Assembly: GCF_000400995.2 (NCBI RefSeq)
Contig: NZ_DF238983.1
Coordinates: 89,805-153,804, forward strand
Length of the DNA stretch: 64,000 nucleotides
Source of the DNA: Acidovorax sp. MR-S7
GTDB lineage: Bacteria; Pseudomonadota; Gammaproteobacteria; Burkholderiales; Burkholderiaceae_C
Direction of reading: 5' to 3'
Shown here: one piece after another, positions 40,835 through 49,275 of the stretch
Position numbering within the stretch: position 1 is the first letter of the stretch
How the letters are laid out: each line of letters opens with the position of its first letter
Notes under the pieces: model-generated
The model's database searches: none
Seen by the model: only the letters and a program-made list of their open reading frames with translations
Told to the model about the DNA's origin: nothing
Made by a program: the position numbers and the translations under genes

Positions 40835-41839
40835 ATGACCCATCGCACCCCGCGCCGCCATTGGCTCGGCTGGGCCGCCGCCGCGGCGCTGCTCGCCAGT
40901 GCACCCGCCTACGGCCAGAAGGCCCCCGTTCCGCCCGAGGTGGCGGCTTTTCCCAACAAGGTGGTCAAGCTGGTGATGCCCTTTCCCGCCGGCGGCGCGG
41001 GCGACATCCTGGCCCGCATCCTGGCCGACGGGCTGACCCATGAATGGAAGCAGCAGGTCATCGTCGAGAACAAGGCCGGCGCCTCCGGCATCATCGGCAA
41101 CAACCAGGTGGCCAAGTCCGCGCCGGACGGCTACACGCTGCTACTGACCATCACCTACCTGGTGCAGGCCCCGTCGCTGGGCGTGAAGCTGCCCTACGAC
41201 GTGCTCAAGGACTTCACCCCGCTGACCCGCGTCGCGGATGCGCCGTCGCTGCTGGTGACGACGGACCCGGAGATCACGAGCGTCAAGCGCTACGTGGAGC
41301 TGGCCTCGGCCGCGCCGGGCAAGTATTCCTACGGCACCTATGGCACGGGCACCACCTCGCACATCTACGCCGAGCTGTTCAACAAGCGCAACGGCATCCA
41401 GGGCGAGGCCATCGCCTACAAGGGCGCGGCGCCGCTGCTGCAGGACATGCTGGGCCGCCAGCTGGGGCTGTCGTTCGTCGACCTGGCCACCTCGCTGCCC
41501 TACATCAAGGCCGGCAAGATGCGCGCGCATGCCGTGGTGGGCACCAAACGCTCGCCCCTGCTGCCCGACGTGCCCACGTTCACCGAGCTGGGCTACCCCG
41601 GCCTGGAGGTGGTGGGCTGGTACGGCGCCTTCGCGCCCGCAGGCATGCCGCCCGCGCTGGCCGACAAGATCCGCACCGCCATCGAGAAGGTGGTGCGCCA
41701 GCCCGAGACACGCCAGCGCATCCTCGACATGGGGCTGGCGCCAGCCTCGGGCGCACCCGAGAATTTCCAGGAGCGCATCCTCTCCGACCTGGTGAACTGG
41801 CGCCGCGTGGTCCAGCAAAGCGGTATCTCGCTCGAATGA
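40835..41839 (+). CDS. Bug-family periplasmic substrate-binding protein
   Basis: 334 residues. Twin-basic, Ala-rich signal peptide (RTPRRHWLGWAAAAALLASA) ending AYGQ. The mature start FPNKVVKLVMPFPAGGAGD and the block ENKAGASGIIGNNQVAKSA are Bug ligand-loop motifs. AAGGAGA lies 8 bases before the ATG. No TctA/TctB gene accompanies it. Its stop overlaps the next gene (ATGA, 41836-41839), so it is coupled to the Ltp2-like gene; it may deliver or sense the substrate of this operon. Confidence 0.92.
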   Translation: MTHRTPRRHWLGWAAAAALLASAPAYGQKAPVPPEVAAFPNKVVKLVMPFPAGGAGDILARILADGLTHEWKQQVIVENKAGASGIIGNNQVAKSAPDGYTLLLTITYLVQAPSLGVKLPYDVLKDFTPLTRVADAPSLLVTTDPEITSVKRYVELASAAPGKYSYGTYGTGTTSHIYAELFNKRNGIQGEAIAYKGAAPLLQDMLGRQLGLSFVDLATSLPYIKAGKMRAHAVVGTKRSPLLPDVPTFTELGYPGLEVVGWYGAFAPAGMPPALADKIRTAIEKVVRQPETRQRILDMGLAPASGAPENFQERILSDLVNWRRVVQQSGISLE

Positions 41840-42996
41840 CGCGCAGCCTGAACCACTGCGCCGCGTTCACGGGCGCGGCCGAGCTGGGCTACCAGCGCGG
41901 CGTGAGCGAGTTCTCCACGCTGTCGCTGCAGCTGCAGGCGGGCCTGGCGGCGGCGCGCGATGCCGGGGTGGCACCGGCCGAGATCGACGGCGTCATCGCC
42001 ATGTCCAACGGCTCGGCACTGGCCGAGGACTTCGTGCAGGCCTTCGGTATCCGCGACCTGCGCTTTTCCGCCATGGTGCCCATGGGCGGCGCCAGCCCGG
42101 TGGCCGCGCTGCAGCTGGCCGCCGCCGTGATCCAGGCCGGCATCTGCCGCCACGTGCTGCTGCCCACGGGGCGCGACGGCCGCGGCGGCGACGCCACCGC
42201 CCGCATCGCGCAGCTGCAGGTCTTCCGCGGCGTGGCCGAGTTCGAGATGCCGCTGGGCGCGTTCGCCGCGCCGCAGCTCTATGCAGCCATGGCCCGCCGC
42301 CACATGCACGAGTACGGCACGCGGTCCACCGACTTCGCGGAGATCGCGGTGGCCATGCGCCACCACGCCAGCACCCAGCCCAACGCGCTGATGCGCCGGC
42401 CGATGACCATCGACGACCACCAGAACTCGCGCATGGTCGCGGACCCGCTGCGCCTGCTCGACTGCTGCATCGACAACGCCGGCGCCGCCGCCGTGCTGGT
42501 CAGCGCCCCCGATGCGGCGCGCGACCTGCGCCGCCCGCCCGTGTGGCTGATGGGCGCGGCCGAAGGCCATCCCGATTCGCCCCTGTCCATCACCCAGCGT
42601 CCCGATCTCACGCGCCTGGGCGCCGCCAAGGCCGCGGACCGCGCCTTCGCCATGGCGGGCATCGGGCGCGGCGACATCGACGTGGCCTGCCTCTACGACT
42701 GCTTCACCTACATTGTGCTCTGCCAGCTGGAAGACCTGGGCTTTTGCGCCAAGGGCGAAGGTGGCCCGTTCGTGCGCGGCGGGGCGCTCAAGGTGGGCGG
42801 CCGCCTGCCGGTCAACCCGCATGGCGGCGCCATGTCCCAGGCGCACATGGTCGGCATGAACCACATCGTCGAGATGGTGCGCCAGCTGCGCGGCGAGGCC
42901 GCCAACCAGGTGCCCGGCGCGCGCCACGGCCTGGTGAGCGGCTATGGCGACCTGGGCGACGGCAGCGTCGCCATCCTCTGCAAGGACACGGCATGA
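41836..42996 (+). CDS. Thiolase-superfamily lipid-transfer/aldolase protein (Ltp2-like)
   Basis: 386 residues. The family pattern is clear: AIGMSN-like loop IDGVIAMSNGSALAEDF, PMGGASPVAALQLA (no classical Cys), YDCFTYIVLCQLEDLGFC and NPHGGAMSQAHMVGMNHIVE. Ltp2 and BbsB-type members work as heterodimers with a DUF35 OB-fold partner, cleaving steroid side chains by retro-aldol reaction or thiolysing benzoylsuccinyl-CoA. The next gene is exactly such a DUF35 protein, overlapping by ATGA (42993-42996). The substrate here is unknown. Confidence 0.85.
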   Translation: MTRSLNHCAAFTGAAELGYQRGVSEFSTLSLQLQAGLAAARDAGVAPAEIDGVIAMSNGSALAEDFVQAFGIRDLRFSAMVPMGGASPVAALQLAAAVIQAGICRHVLLPTGRDGRGGDATARIAQLQVFRGVAEFEMPLGAFAAPQLYAAMARRHMHEYGTRSTDFAEIAVAMRHHASTQPNALMRRPMTIDDHQNSRMVADPLRLLDCCIDNAGAAAVLVSAPDAARDLRRPPVWLMGAAEGHPDSPLSITQRPDLTRLGAAKAADRAFAMAGIGRGDIDVACLYDCFTYIVLCQLEDLGFCAKGEGGPFVRGGALKVGGRLPVNPHGGAMSQAHMVGMNHIVEMVRQLRGEAANQVPGARHGLVSGYGDLGDGSVAILCKDTA

Positions 42997-43376
42997 CCTC
43001 CCTCGAAGCCCTCCCCTACCACGAGGCGCTGGCCGCCGGGCACCTGCTGCTGCAGGCCTGCGGCGACTGCGGCGCGCTGCGCCACCCGCCCTCGCCCATG
43101 TGCCCGTGCTGCCAGTCGGTGAACGTGCGCTGGCAGCGCTCGGCCGGTGCCGGCGCCGTGCATTCGGCCGTCACCGTGCACCACACCACCACGCCTGCCT
43201 ACCGCGAGCGCACGCCCTACACCGTGCTGACCGTGGCGCTGGACGACGGCGTGCGCCTGCTGGCTCCCCTGGATTTCGACGCGCAGGCCGTGCCGCCCAT
43301 CGGCGCGCGCGTGGCCCTGCACTTCGCCCCGCAAACCGACGGCAGCCTGCTGCCCCTCTTCAAGACCGTTCCATGA
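42993..43376 (+). CDS. DUF35 OB-fold, zinc-ribbon partner protein
   Basis: 127 residues. An N-terminal rubredoxin-like zinc ribbon (CGDCGALRHPPSPMCPCC) precedes an OB-fold acyl-CoA-binding domain (SAVTVHHTTTPAYRERTPYTVLTVAL, quoted in part: HHTTTPAYRERTPY). Such proteins are obligate partners of Ltp2, BbsB and related thiolase-fold enzymes. It overlaps the Ltp2-like gene upstream and the acyl-CoA synthetase downstream (ATGA, 43373-43376), so equimolar coupled synthesis is likely. Confidence 0.9.
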   Translation: MTSLEALPYHEALAAGHLLLQACGDCGALRHPPSPMCPCCQSVNVRWQRSAGAGAVHSAVTVHHTTTPAYRERTPYTVLTVALDDGVRLLAPLDFDAQAVPPIGARVALHFAPQTDGSLLPLFKTVP

Positions 43377-45487
43377 CCCCTACCACCGCTCCCGGCGCGC
43401 TGCATTCGCTGTTCTCCCCCCGCTCCATCGCCCTGGTGGGCGCCTCCGAGCGCTCGGCCTGGTCCAACACCGCGCACAAGAACCTGGTCGACTTCGGCTT
43501 CACGGGCCGCATCCTGCCCGTGAACCGCAAGGGCGATGCCGTCTACGGCCGCCCCGCCGCCACCTCGCTGCGCGCACTGGGCGAGGCCGTGGACCTGGCC
43601 CTGCTGATGGTGCCGCAGGCCGCCGTGGAAGACGTGCTGGACGAAGCGCGGGAGGCGGGCATCCGCAACGCCGTCGTGCTCGCGTCCGGCTATGCCGAGA
43701 CCGGCGCCGCCGGCCAGGCGCTGCAGGAGCGGCTGCGCGCCAAGGCGCTGGAGGCCGGCATCCACCTCATCGGGCCCAACTGCGTGGGCTTCGTGAACTA
43801 CGTGCGCCGCACGCCGGTGTTCACCATCACCCCGCCGCTGCCCATCCTGCCGGGCAGCCTGGCCGTCATCTCCCAGAGCGGCGCCGTGGGCACGCTCACC
43901 CACCAGTACGCCCACAAGCAGGGCATCGGGCTGTCGCACATCGTCACCACCGGCAACGAGGCGGTGATCGACGTCGGCCGCGTGATCGGGCACATGGCCG
44001 ACGACCCCGACACGCGCTCGATCGCGGTCTTCATCGAAGCCGTGCGGGACGTGGCGAGCTTCCGCGCGGGTGCCGAGCGGGCGCGCGCCGCCGGCAAGCC
44101 CGTGGTGGTGCTCAAGATCGGCCGCAGCGCCGCAACGGCGAAATCCGCGCAGGCCCACACCGGCGCGCTGGTGGGCGACGACCGCGTGTTCGACGCCGTC
44201 TGCCAGTCGCTGAACATCCTTCGCGTGGACTCGATCGAGGAGATGGTCGTGACCGCCGAACTCATCGCCCGCACGGGCGTGCTGCGGGGCGACGGCGTGG
44301 GCTTCTCGTCGATCTCGGGCGGCATCTGCGAGATCCTCGGCGACCGCGCGGAATCCGTGGGCCTCCACCTGCCCGAGCCCAGCCCCGCCACCGTGCAGCG
44401 GCTGCAGGCGGCGCTGCCGGACTTCGGCACGCCGCACAACCCGCTGGACACCACGGGCGCCATCATCCTCGACCCCAAACTCATGGGCGAAACCACCCGC
44501 ATCCTGCTGGAGGAACCGCGCTTCGACCTGCTCGGCGTGGCCTTCGACGTGCCGATCTCCCAGCAGCAGGAGCGCAGCTACAGCCGCCCCGGCCTGGAGG
44601 CCATCCAGCAGGCCGCAGGCGCCGGCGGCATCCCCGCGCTCATTCTGAGTCACACCGCGCAGTCGCTCACGGACCACGCGCGCGGCACGGTCGAGGCGCT
44701 GGGCCTCCACTACTTTCCCTGCGGGCTGGAGCTGGCCGTGCCGGCCATCGGACGCGCCGTCGCGTGGTCGCGCGCCATGCGCGAGACGCAGGCCCGCCCC
44801 GCCGCCGCACCGCAGCCGGCCGCGCCGGCCGAGCGCACCGAGGGCGAACGCGCCCTGCTCCAGGCACTGGGCCGCTGCGGCGTGCCGGTCATCCCCCAGG
44901 CGCTGGCGCGCAACGCGCAGGAGGCCGCAACGGCAGCGGCCGCATGCGGCTGCCCCGTGGCCATCAAGATCGCGTCGCCGGACATCGCCCACAAGACGGA
45001 GGTGGGCGGCGTGGCGCTGAACATCGCCACGCCCGAGGCCGCGGCCGCCGCCTGCGACGCGATGCTGGCCGCCGTGGCCCGCCAGGCCCCCGGTGCGCGC
45101 ATCGACGGCGTGGTGGTCTCGCCCATGCGCGCCCCTGGCGTGGAGCTGCTGGTGGGCGTGCGCTCCGACCCGCTGTGGGGCCCCGTGCTGGCCCTGGGGC
45201 TGGGCGGTGTCTGGGTCGAGATATTGAAGGACACGCAACTGCGCCTGCTGCCCGCCACGGAGGACGACGTGCTGGACATGCTCGGCCGGCTCAAGGGCCG
45301 TGCCCTGCTGGACGGCTACCGCGGCGCGCCCGCCGTGGACCGGCGGGCGGTGGCGCGTGCCGTCGTGGCCATCGCGCAGGCCGCGCTGGCCCTGGGCCCG
45401 CAGCTGGACACGCTGGAGATCAACCCGCTGCGCGCAGGCCCGGACGGCGCGGAAGCGCTGGACGCGCTGGCTGTGTGGAAAGATTGA
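43373..45487 (+). CDS. Acyl-CoA synthetase, ADP-forming type (fused alpha-beta)
   Basis: 704 residues. The N-terminal CoA-binding domain starts SPRSIALVGASERSAWSNTA. The succinyl-CoA-ligase-like domain has SQSGAVGTLTHQYA and AQAHTGALVGDD, whose His is the likely phosphohistidine. The C-terminal ATP-grasp part has PVAIKIASPDIAHKTEVGGV and GVRSDPLWGPVLALGLGG. Such enzymes interconvert acyl-CoA, ADP and Pi with acid, CoA and ATP. It may activate the substrate of this operon or recover ATP from a product. Last gene of the operon, with repeat copy 7 directly downstream. Confidence 0.92.
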   Translation: MTPTTAPGALHSLFSPRSIALVGASERSAWSNTAHKNLVDFGFTGRILPVNRKGDAVYGRPAATSLRALGEAVDLALLMVPQAAVEDVLDEAREAGIRNAVVLASGYAETGAAGQALQERLRAKALEAGIHLIGPNCVGFVNYVRRTPVFTITPPLPILPGSLAVISQSGAVGTLTHQYAHKQGIGLSHIVTTGNEAVIDVGRVIGHMADDPDTRSIAVFIEAVRDVASFRAGAERARAAGKPVVVLKIGRSAATAKSAQAHTGALVGDDRVFDAVCQSLNILRVDSIEEMVVTAELIARTGVLRGDGVGFSSISGGICEILGDRAESVGLHLPEPSPATVQRLQAALPDFGTPHNPLDTTGAIILDPKLMGETTRILLEEPRFDLLGVAFDVPISQQQERSYSRPGLEAIQQAAGAGGIPALILSHTAQSLTDHARGTVEALGLHYFPCGLELAVPAIGRAVAWSRAMRETQARPAAAPQPAAPAERTEGERALLQALGRCGVPVIPQALARNAQEAATAAAACGCPVAIKIASPDIAHKTEVGGVALNIATPEAAAAACDAMLAAVARQAPGARIDGVVVSPMRAPGVELLVGVRSDPLWGPVLALGLGGVWVEILKDTQLRLLPATEDDVLDMLGRLKGRALLDGYRGAPAVDRRAVARAVVAIAQAALALGPQLDTLEINPLRAGPDGAEALDALAVWKD

Positions 45488-45504
45488 CTCGGACTATCAA
45501 AAAA

Positions 45505-45550
45505 ATAGCTGCCAGCGCTTGCCAGTCAAGCACTGGAGGCCATTTTCATG
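45505..45550 (+). repeat. Dispersed intergenic repeat, copy 7 (+ orientation)
   Basis: atagctgccagcgcttgcca...caagcactggaggccattttcatg, near-consensus, between the convergent acyl-CoA synthetase and yggT genes. No separate T-run terminator is seen here; the stem may serve as one. Confidence 0.85.
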
Positions 45551-45562
45551 GTGAAACGCCGC

Positions 45563-46123
45563 TCAGCGCATCACCCCGGCCTGCAGGTGCCCCAGCACGA
45601 TCATCGCCACCTGCAGCGCCACCAGCGCCACCAGCGGCGACAGGTCGATGCCGCCCAGCAGCGGCAGCACGCGGCGGATGGGGCGCAGCACCGGCTCGCA
45701 CAGCCGCGCGATCACGTCGCTGATGGGTGAGCGCGTCTGCACCCACGAGAGCACGGCGTAGACGATCAGCAGGCCCATCATTCCCGAGACGGCCACGCGC
45801 GCCATGCCGAACAGGGCCATCCATGGCAGCCAGGCCAGGCCCATGGCACCGGCCGAGAAGCCGCCCAGCAGCAGCCACAGCAGCAGGTACTGCGCCAGCT
45901 GCACCAGCAGCGCGCCCGCCAGGCTGGGCAGGTCCCAGCGCCCGGCGGCGGGCAGCAGCTTGCGCAGCGGCAGCACCAGCCAGTCGGAGAGCGCGAAGAC
46001 CAGCCGCCCCACGGGGTTGGCGAAGGAGACGCGCTGCAATTGCATGTACAGCCGCAGCAGGCAGGCGCCCGTGAGCAGGCCGCCGACGACGTCGAGGAGG
46101 AAGGAAACGATCTGGAACAGCAT
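45563..46123 (-). CDS. YggT-family integral membrane protein
   Basis: 186 residues from the ATG at 46123. Two YggT units, each a pair of hydrophobic helices: FQIVSFLLDVVGGLLTGACL with NPVGRLVFALSDWLVLPLRKLLP, and GMMGLLIVYAVLSW with LCEPVLRPIRRVLPLLGG. YggT proteins are inner-membrane proteins of uncertain role, linked to osmotic response and cell-division complexes in some bacteria. No Shine-Dalgarno precedes this ATG; an in-frame ATG at 46165 has AGGGG upstream and would add 14 residues. It is divergent from the LON-domain gene. Confidence 0.9.
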   Translation of the reverse strand: MLFQIVSFLLDVVGGLLTGACLLRLYMQLQRVSFANPVGRLVFALSDWLVLPLRKLLPAAGRWDLPSLAGALLVQLAQYLLLWLLLGGFSAGAMGLAWLPWMALFGMARVAVSGMMGLLIVYAVLSWVQTRSPISDVIARLCEPVLRPIRRVLPLLGGIDLSPLVALVALQVAMIVLGHLQAGVMR

Positions 46124-46185
46124 GGAGGGGGGCTTGGCCGACGTATTGCGTGGGATGATAGCCATGCCGCATCCACCCCTGCCCC

Positions 46186-46821
46186 ATGCCCCGACCGCTC
46201 ACCCTGACATCGCTGCCGCTGTTCCCGCTGGGCACCGTGCTGTTTCCCGGCGGGGTGCTGGCACTGCGCGTGTTCGAGGTGCGCTACCTCGACATGGTGC
46301 GCAAGTGCCAGGCCGCGGGCGCGCCGTTCGGCGTGGTGGCGCTGGCCCAGGGGCACGAGGTGCGGCGCGCCGGCGCGCCGCCGGAGCAGCTCCACGACGT
46401 GGGCACGCTGGCCGTGATCGAGCAGTTGGACGCCCCGCAGCCGGGGCTGATCGTGCTGCGCTGCCACGGCACGGAACGCTTTCGCATCACCCACCGCAGC
46501 CACCTGCCGCACGGGCTGTGGGTGGCGGACGTGGAGCAGCTGCCGGGCGATGCCCACGTGCCGGTGCCCGAGGACCTGCGGCGCACGGCCCACGCGCTGG
46601 CCCAGGTGCTGGCCACGCTGCGCAGCCGCGAACCCGACGCCGCGCAGACCCCGGCGCCCGCCGCCCTGCAGCTGCAGGACTGCGGCTGGGTGGCCAACCG
46701 CTGGTGCGAACTGCTGCCGGTGCCGCTCGATCTGAAGCAGCGGCTGATGGCGCTGGACAATCCGCTCCTGCGCCTGGAGCTGGTGGGCGACGTGCTGGAG
46801 CGCACCGGTATTTCACTATGA
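46186..46821 (+). CDS. LON substrate-binding-domain protein
   Basis: 211 residues. The N-terminal LPLFPLGTVLFPGGVLALRVFEVRY is the start of the Lon N-terminal domain (core motif FPLGTVLFPGG); no ATPase or protease domain follows. Standalone LON-domain proteins occur widely; their role is not settled, though some act in proteolysis adaptor or cereblon-like recognition. It stands alone between the divergent yggT gene and the convergent glycan operon, with repeat copy 8 after its stop. Confidence 0.9.
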   Translation: MPRPLTLTSLPLFPLGTVLFPGGVLALRVFEVRYLDMVRKCQAAGAPFGVVALAQGHEVRRAGAPPEQLHDVGTLAVIEQLDAPQPGLIVLRCHGTERFRITHRSHLPHGLWVADVEQLPGDAHVPVPEDLRRTAHALAQVLATLRSREPDAAQTPAPAALQLQDCGWVANRWCELLPVPLDLKQRLMALDNPLLRLELVGDVLERTGISL

Positions 46822-46824
46822 AAT

Positions 46825-46866
46825 AGGCCTCCAGCGCTTATCTATCAAGCGCAAGAAGCTATCAAT
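46825..46866 (-). repeat. Dispersed intergenic repeat, copy 8 (- orientation)
   Basis: taggcctccagcgcttatc...caagcgcaagaagctatca. Its tgatag end supplies the TGA stop (46862-46864) of the leftward 4,6-dehydratase gene, so the element overlaps the coding end. Confidence 0.8.
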
Positions 46867-48685
46867 ACAGGAGTGGATGGTATTCCGGCACCCGCTCGCG
46901 CAATCCCTCGCGCAGCACGGCGGAGGCAGGCGCGGGGCCCAGGCCCTCCACCCAGCGCAGGAGAGCGTCCAGGTCCAGCGCGTCCGGCTCGCCCTGCCGC
47001 GCCACGCGCAGGCGCGGGTGGCGGGTGGGCTGGGTGGTTTCGCCGTCGGCCAGCCATTCCTCGTAGAGCTTCTCGCCGGGGCGCAGGCCGGTGAAGACGA
47101 TGGGCACCTCCGCCTCGGTCTTGCCCGACAGGCGGATCAGCAGGCGCGCCAATTCCACGATCTTCACCGGGTCGCCCATGTCCAGCACGTAGATCTGTCC
47201 CGAGCGGCCCATCCACCCGGCCTGCACGACGAGCTGCGCGGCCTCGGGGATGGTCATGAAGTAGCGCACGATGTCCGGGTGCGTGACGGTGACCGGCCCG
47301 CCGCGCGCGATCTGCGCGGTAAAGAGCGGCACCACCGAGCCGCTGGAGCCCAGCACGTTGCCGAAGCGCACGGCCACGTAGTCGGTGCCTGTGTATTCGC
47401 TGGCGATGCGCTGCACCACGCGCTCGGCCAGGCGCTTGCTGGCGCCCATCACGTTGGTGGGGTTCACCGCCTTGTCGGTGGAGACGAGCACGAACTTGGC
47501 GGCGCCGCACTCGCCGGCGACGCGCGCCATGTGCAGCGTGCCCAGCGCATTGGTGCGCAGCGCCTCGATCTCGTTGAGCTCCTCCATCAGCGGCACGTGC
47601 TTGTAGGCGGCGGCATGAAAGACCACGGCCGGGCGGTGGCGCTGGGCGATGGCCAGCACGCGGCCGTGCTCGCGCACGTTGGCGGTGTAGTAGAAGCCCT
47701 GCATCTGCGGGTGGGCGGCGCGCAGCTCCTGCTCCAGCGGGTAGATGGCGGCCTCGGACACGTCCACGCACACCAGGCGCGCCACGCCGAAGCGCGCCAC
47801 CTGGCGGCACAGCTCGGCGCCGATGGAGCCGCCCGCGCCGGTCACCAGCACCGTCTGGCCCGACAGCCATTCGGCGAGGTTGCCCGCGTCCAGCACCACG
47901 GGGGGGCGGCCCAGCAGGTCTTCCAGCTCCACCTTGCGCAAATCGGGTGCCGTGGCGCTCAGCCAGTGGTCGGCCACGGGCATCGACAGCAGGTTCAGCC
48001 CCGAGCCCGACCAGCGCAATAGCACCTCGCGCCGCAGCGCCGCGCCCGGCGGGCTGGCCAGCAGCACCGAGCGCACCTGCAGCGCCTGCGCCACCGCGCC
48101 CAGCGCCGGGGTGGCGCCCACCACGCTGACGTTGTGCAGGCTGCGGCCCGCGTCTTCCTCGTTCGGCGAAACGATGCCCGCCACGTGCCACAGCGCCGTG
48201 CCCTTGATGGCGCGCAGCGCTTGGTCGGCCTCCTCCAGCGTGCCCACGATAAGCAGCGGCGTCTGCCCCGGCGCGAGCGGGCCCGCGCGCCGCTCTGCCA
48301 GCGTGCGCCACAGCGCGCGCGCGCCGGTCAGCAGCACCAGCGCCAGCACCCCGAAGAGAGGGAACACCGAGCGCGCGAAGCCGGGGTAGCGCAGCACCAT
48401 GATGCCGGCCGTGGCCGCCAGCGTGCCCAGCAGCGCGCCCCAGGCGAGCTGGCGCAGGTCGGCCAGCCCCACGTAGCGCCAGGCCTGCCGGTGCACCCGC
48501 GCCACGGCCAGCCCCAGCGCCATGCAGCCCACGGCCCAGGGCATGGTGGCCAGGGCCATGTCCAGGTATTCGCCCTGCATCTCGAAGTTGAAGCGCAGCC
48601 AGAACGCGGCCCACCAGGCCAGCGCCACCAGCGCCAGGTCGGCCAGCGCGAAGGGCGCCATGGCACGGCTCCAGCGGGCGGTCAT
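46862..48685 (-). CDS. Nucleoside-diphosphate-sugar 4,6-dehydratase, PglF/WbpM/CapD-like membrane protein
   Basis: 607 residues. About four transmembrane helices in the first 130 residues, then a CoA-like/Rossmann linker and the soluble SDR domain with the NAD loop VLVTGAGGSIGAELCRQ (near residue 280). The catalytic block STDKAVNPTNVMGASKR has Met in place of the usual Tyr, the hallmark of PglF/WbpM/FlaA1 4,6-dehydratases. Likely substrate is UDP-GlcNAc, giving the 4-keto-6-deoxy sugar that the DegT aminotransferase in the same operon can aminate. Last gene of the leftward operon; its stop codon comes from a dispersed repeat. Confidence 0.92.
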   Translation of the reverse strand: MTARWSRAMAPFALADLALVALAWWAAFWLRFNFEMQGEYLDMALATMPWAVGCMALGLAVARVHRQAWRYVGLADLRQLAWGALLGTLAATAGIMVLRYPGFARSVFPLFGVLALVLLTGARALWRTLAERRAGPLAPGQTPLLIVGTLEEADQALRAIKGTALWHVAGIVSPNEEDAGRSLHNVSVVGATPALGAVAQALQVRSVLLASPPGAALRREVLLRWSGSGLNLLSMPVADHWLSATAPDLRKVELEDLLGRPPVVLDAGNLAEWLSGQTVLVTGAGGSIGAELCRQVARFGVARLVCVDVSEAAIYPLEQELRAAHPQMQGFYYTANVREHGRVLAIAQRHRPAVVFHAAAYKHVPLMEELNEIEALRTNALGTLHMARVAGECGAAKFVLVSTDKAVNPTNVMGASKRLAERVVQRIASEYTGTDYVAVRFGNVLGSSGSVVPLFTAQIARGGPVTVTHPDIVRYFMTIPEAAQLVVQAGWMGRSGQIYVLDMGDPVKIVELARLLIRLSGKTEAEVPIVFTGLRPGEKLYEEWLADGETTQPTRHPRLRVARQGEPDALDLDALLRWVEGLGPAPASAVLREGLRERVPEYHPLLY

Positions 48686-49275
48686 GGAGCGCCTTTCAGC
48701 AGCACGGCCGCCGTGGAGAGCAGGATGCGCAGGTCCGCGCCCAGGCTGTGGTGCGCCACGTAGTCCAGGTAATAGCGCTGCTTGAGGGGCATGATGGTGT
48801 CGATGTAGGCACGCTCGGCATCGGGCGCGGCAGCCAGCAGGGCTTCTTCGTTGCGGAAGGCGATGCTCGCCGGGTCGGTGATGCCCGGGCGCACTGACAG
48901 GATGGCGCGGCGCGCCTCGGGCGGGTAGAGCGCCATGTAGCGCGGCACCTCGGGCCGGGGGCCGACCAGGCTCATGCGGCCCTGCAGCACGTCGATGAGC
49001 TGCGGCAGCTCGTCGAGCTTATAGCGGCGCAGCACGCGGCCCACGCGGGTGATGCGCGCGTCGCCCCCGGCGGTGACCTGCGGACCCGCGCCGCCCACGC
49101 GCATGGTGCGGAACTTGTGGATGCGGAAAGGCCGACCGTGCAGCCCCACGCGCTCCTGCCGGAAGAGCGCGGGGCCGGGCGAGTCGAGCCGGATCGCCAG
49201 CGCCACCGCCAGCCCCAGCGGCCACAGCAGCGCCAGGCCCAGCAGGGAGAGCAGCACGTCCATGCAGCGCTTCAT
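48682..49275 (-). CDS. Initiating phosphoglycosyl transferase, PglC-like (bacterial sugar transferase)
   Basis: 197 residues from the ATG at 49275 with GGAGGG upstream. One N-terminal re-entrant hydrophobic helix ([19 protein letters not shown]), then the Bac_transf domain with FRIHKFRTM, the catalytic Asp-Glu in [10 protein letters not shown] and [10 protein letters not shown]. The small size means the monotopic PglC type without the extra helices of WbaP. It attaches the first sugar phosphate to undecaprenyl phosphate on the inner membrane. Overlaps both neighbours by four bases. Confidence 0.93.
   Translation of the reverse strand: MKRCMDVLLSLLGLALLWPLGLAVALAIRLDSPGPALFRQERVGLHGRPFRIHKFRTMRVGGAGPQVTAGGDARITRVGRVLRRYKLDELPQLIDVLQGRMSLVGPRPEVPRYMALYPPEARRAILSVRPGITDPASIAFRNEEALLAAAPDAERAYIDTIMPLKQRYYLDYVAHHSLGADLRILLSTAAVLLKGAP

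Noticed and set aside
43217..45238. A 673-codon antisense frame across the ADP-forming acyl-CoA synthetase gene
   Set aside because: The forward gene has all family motifs; the antisense reading has none.
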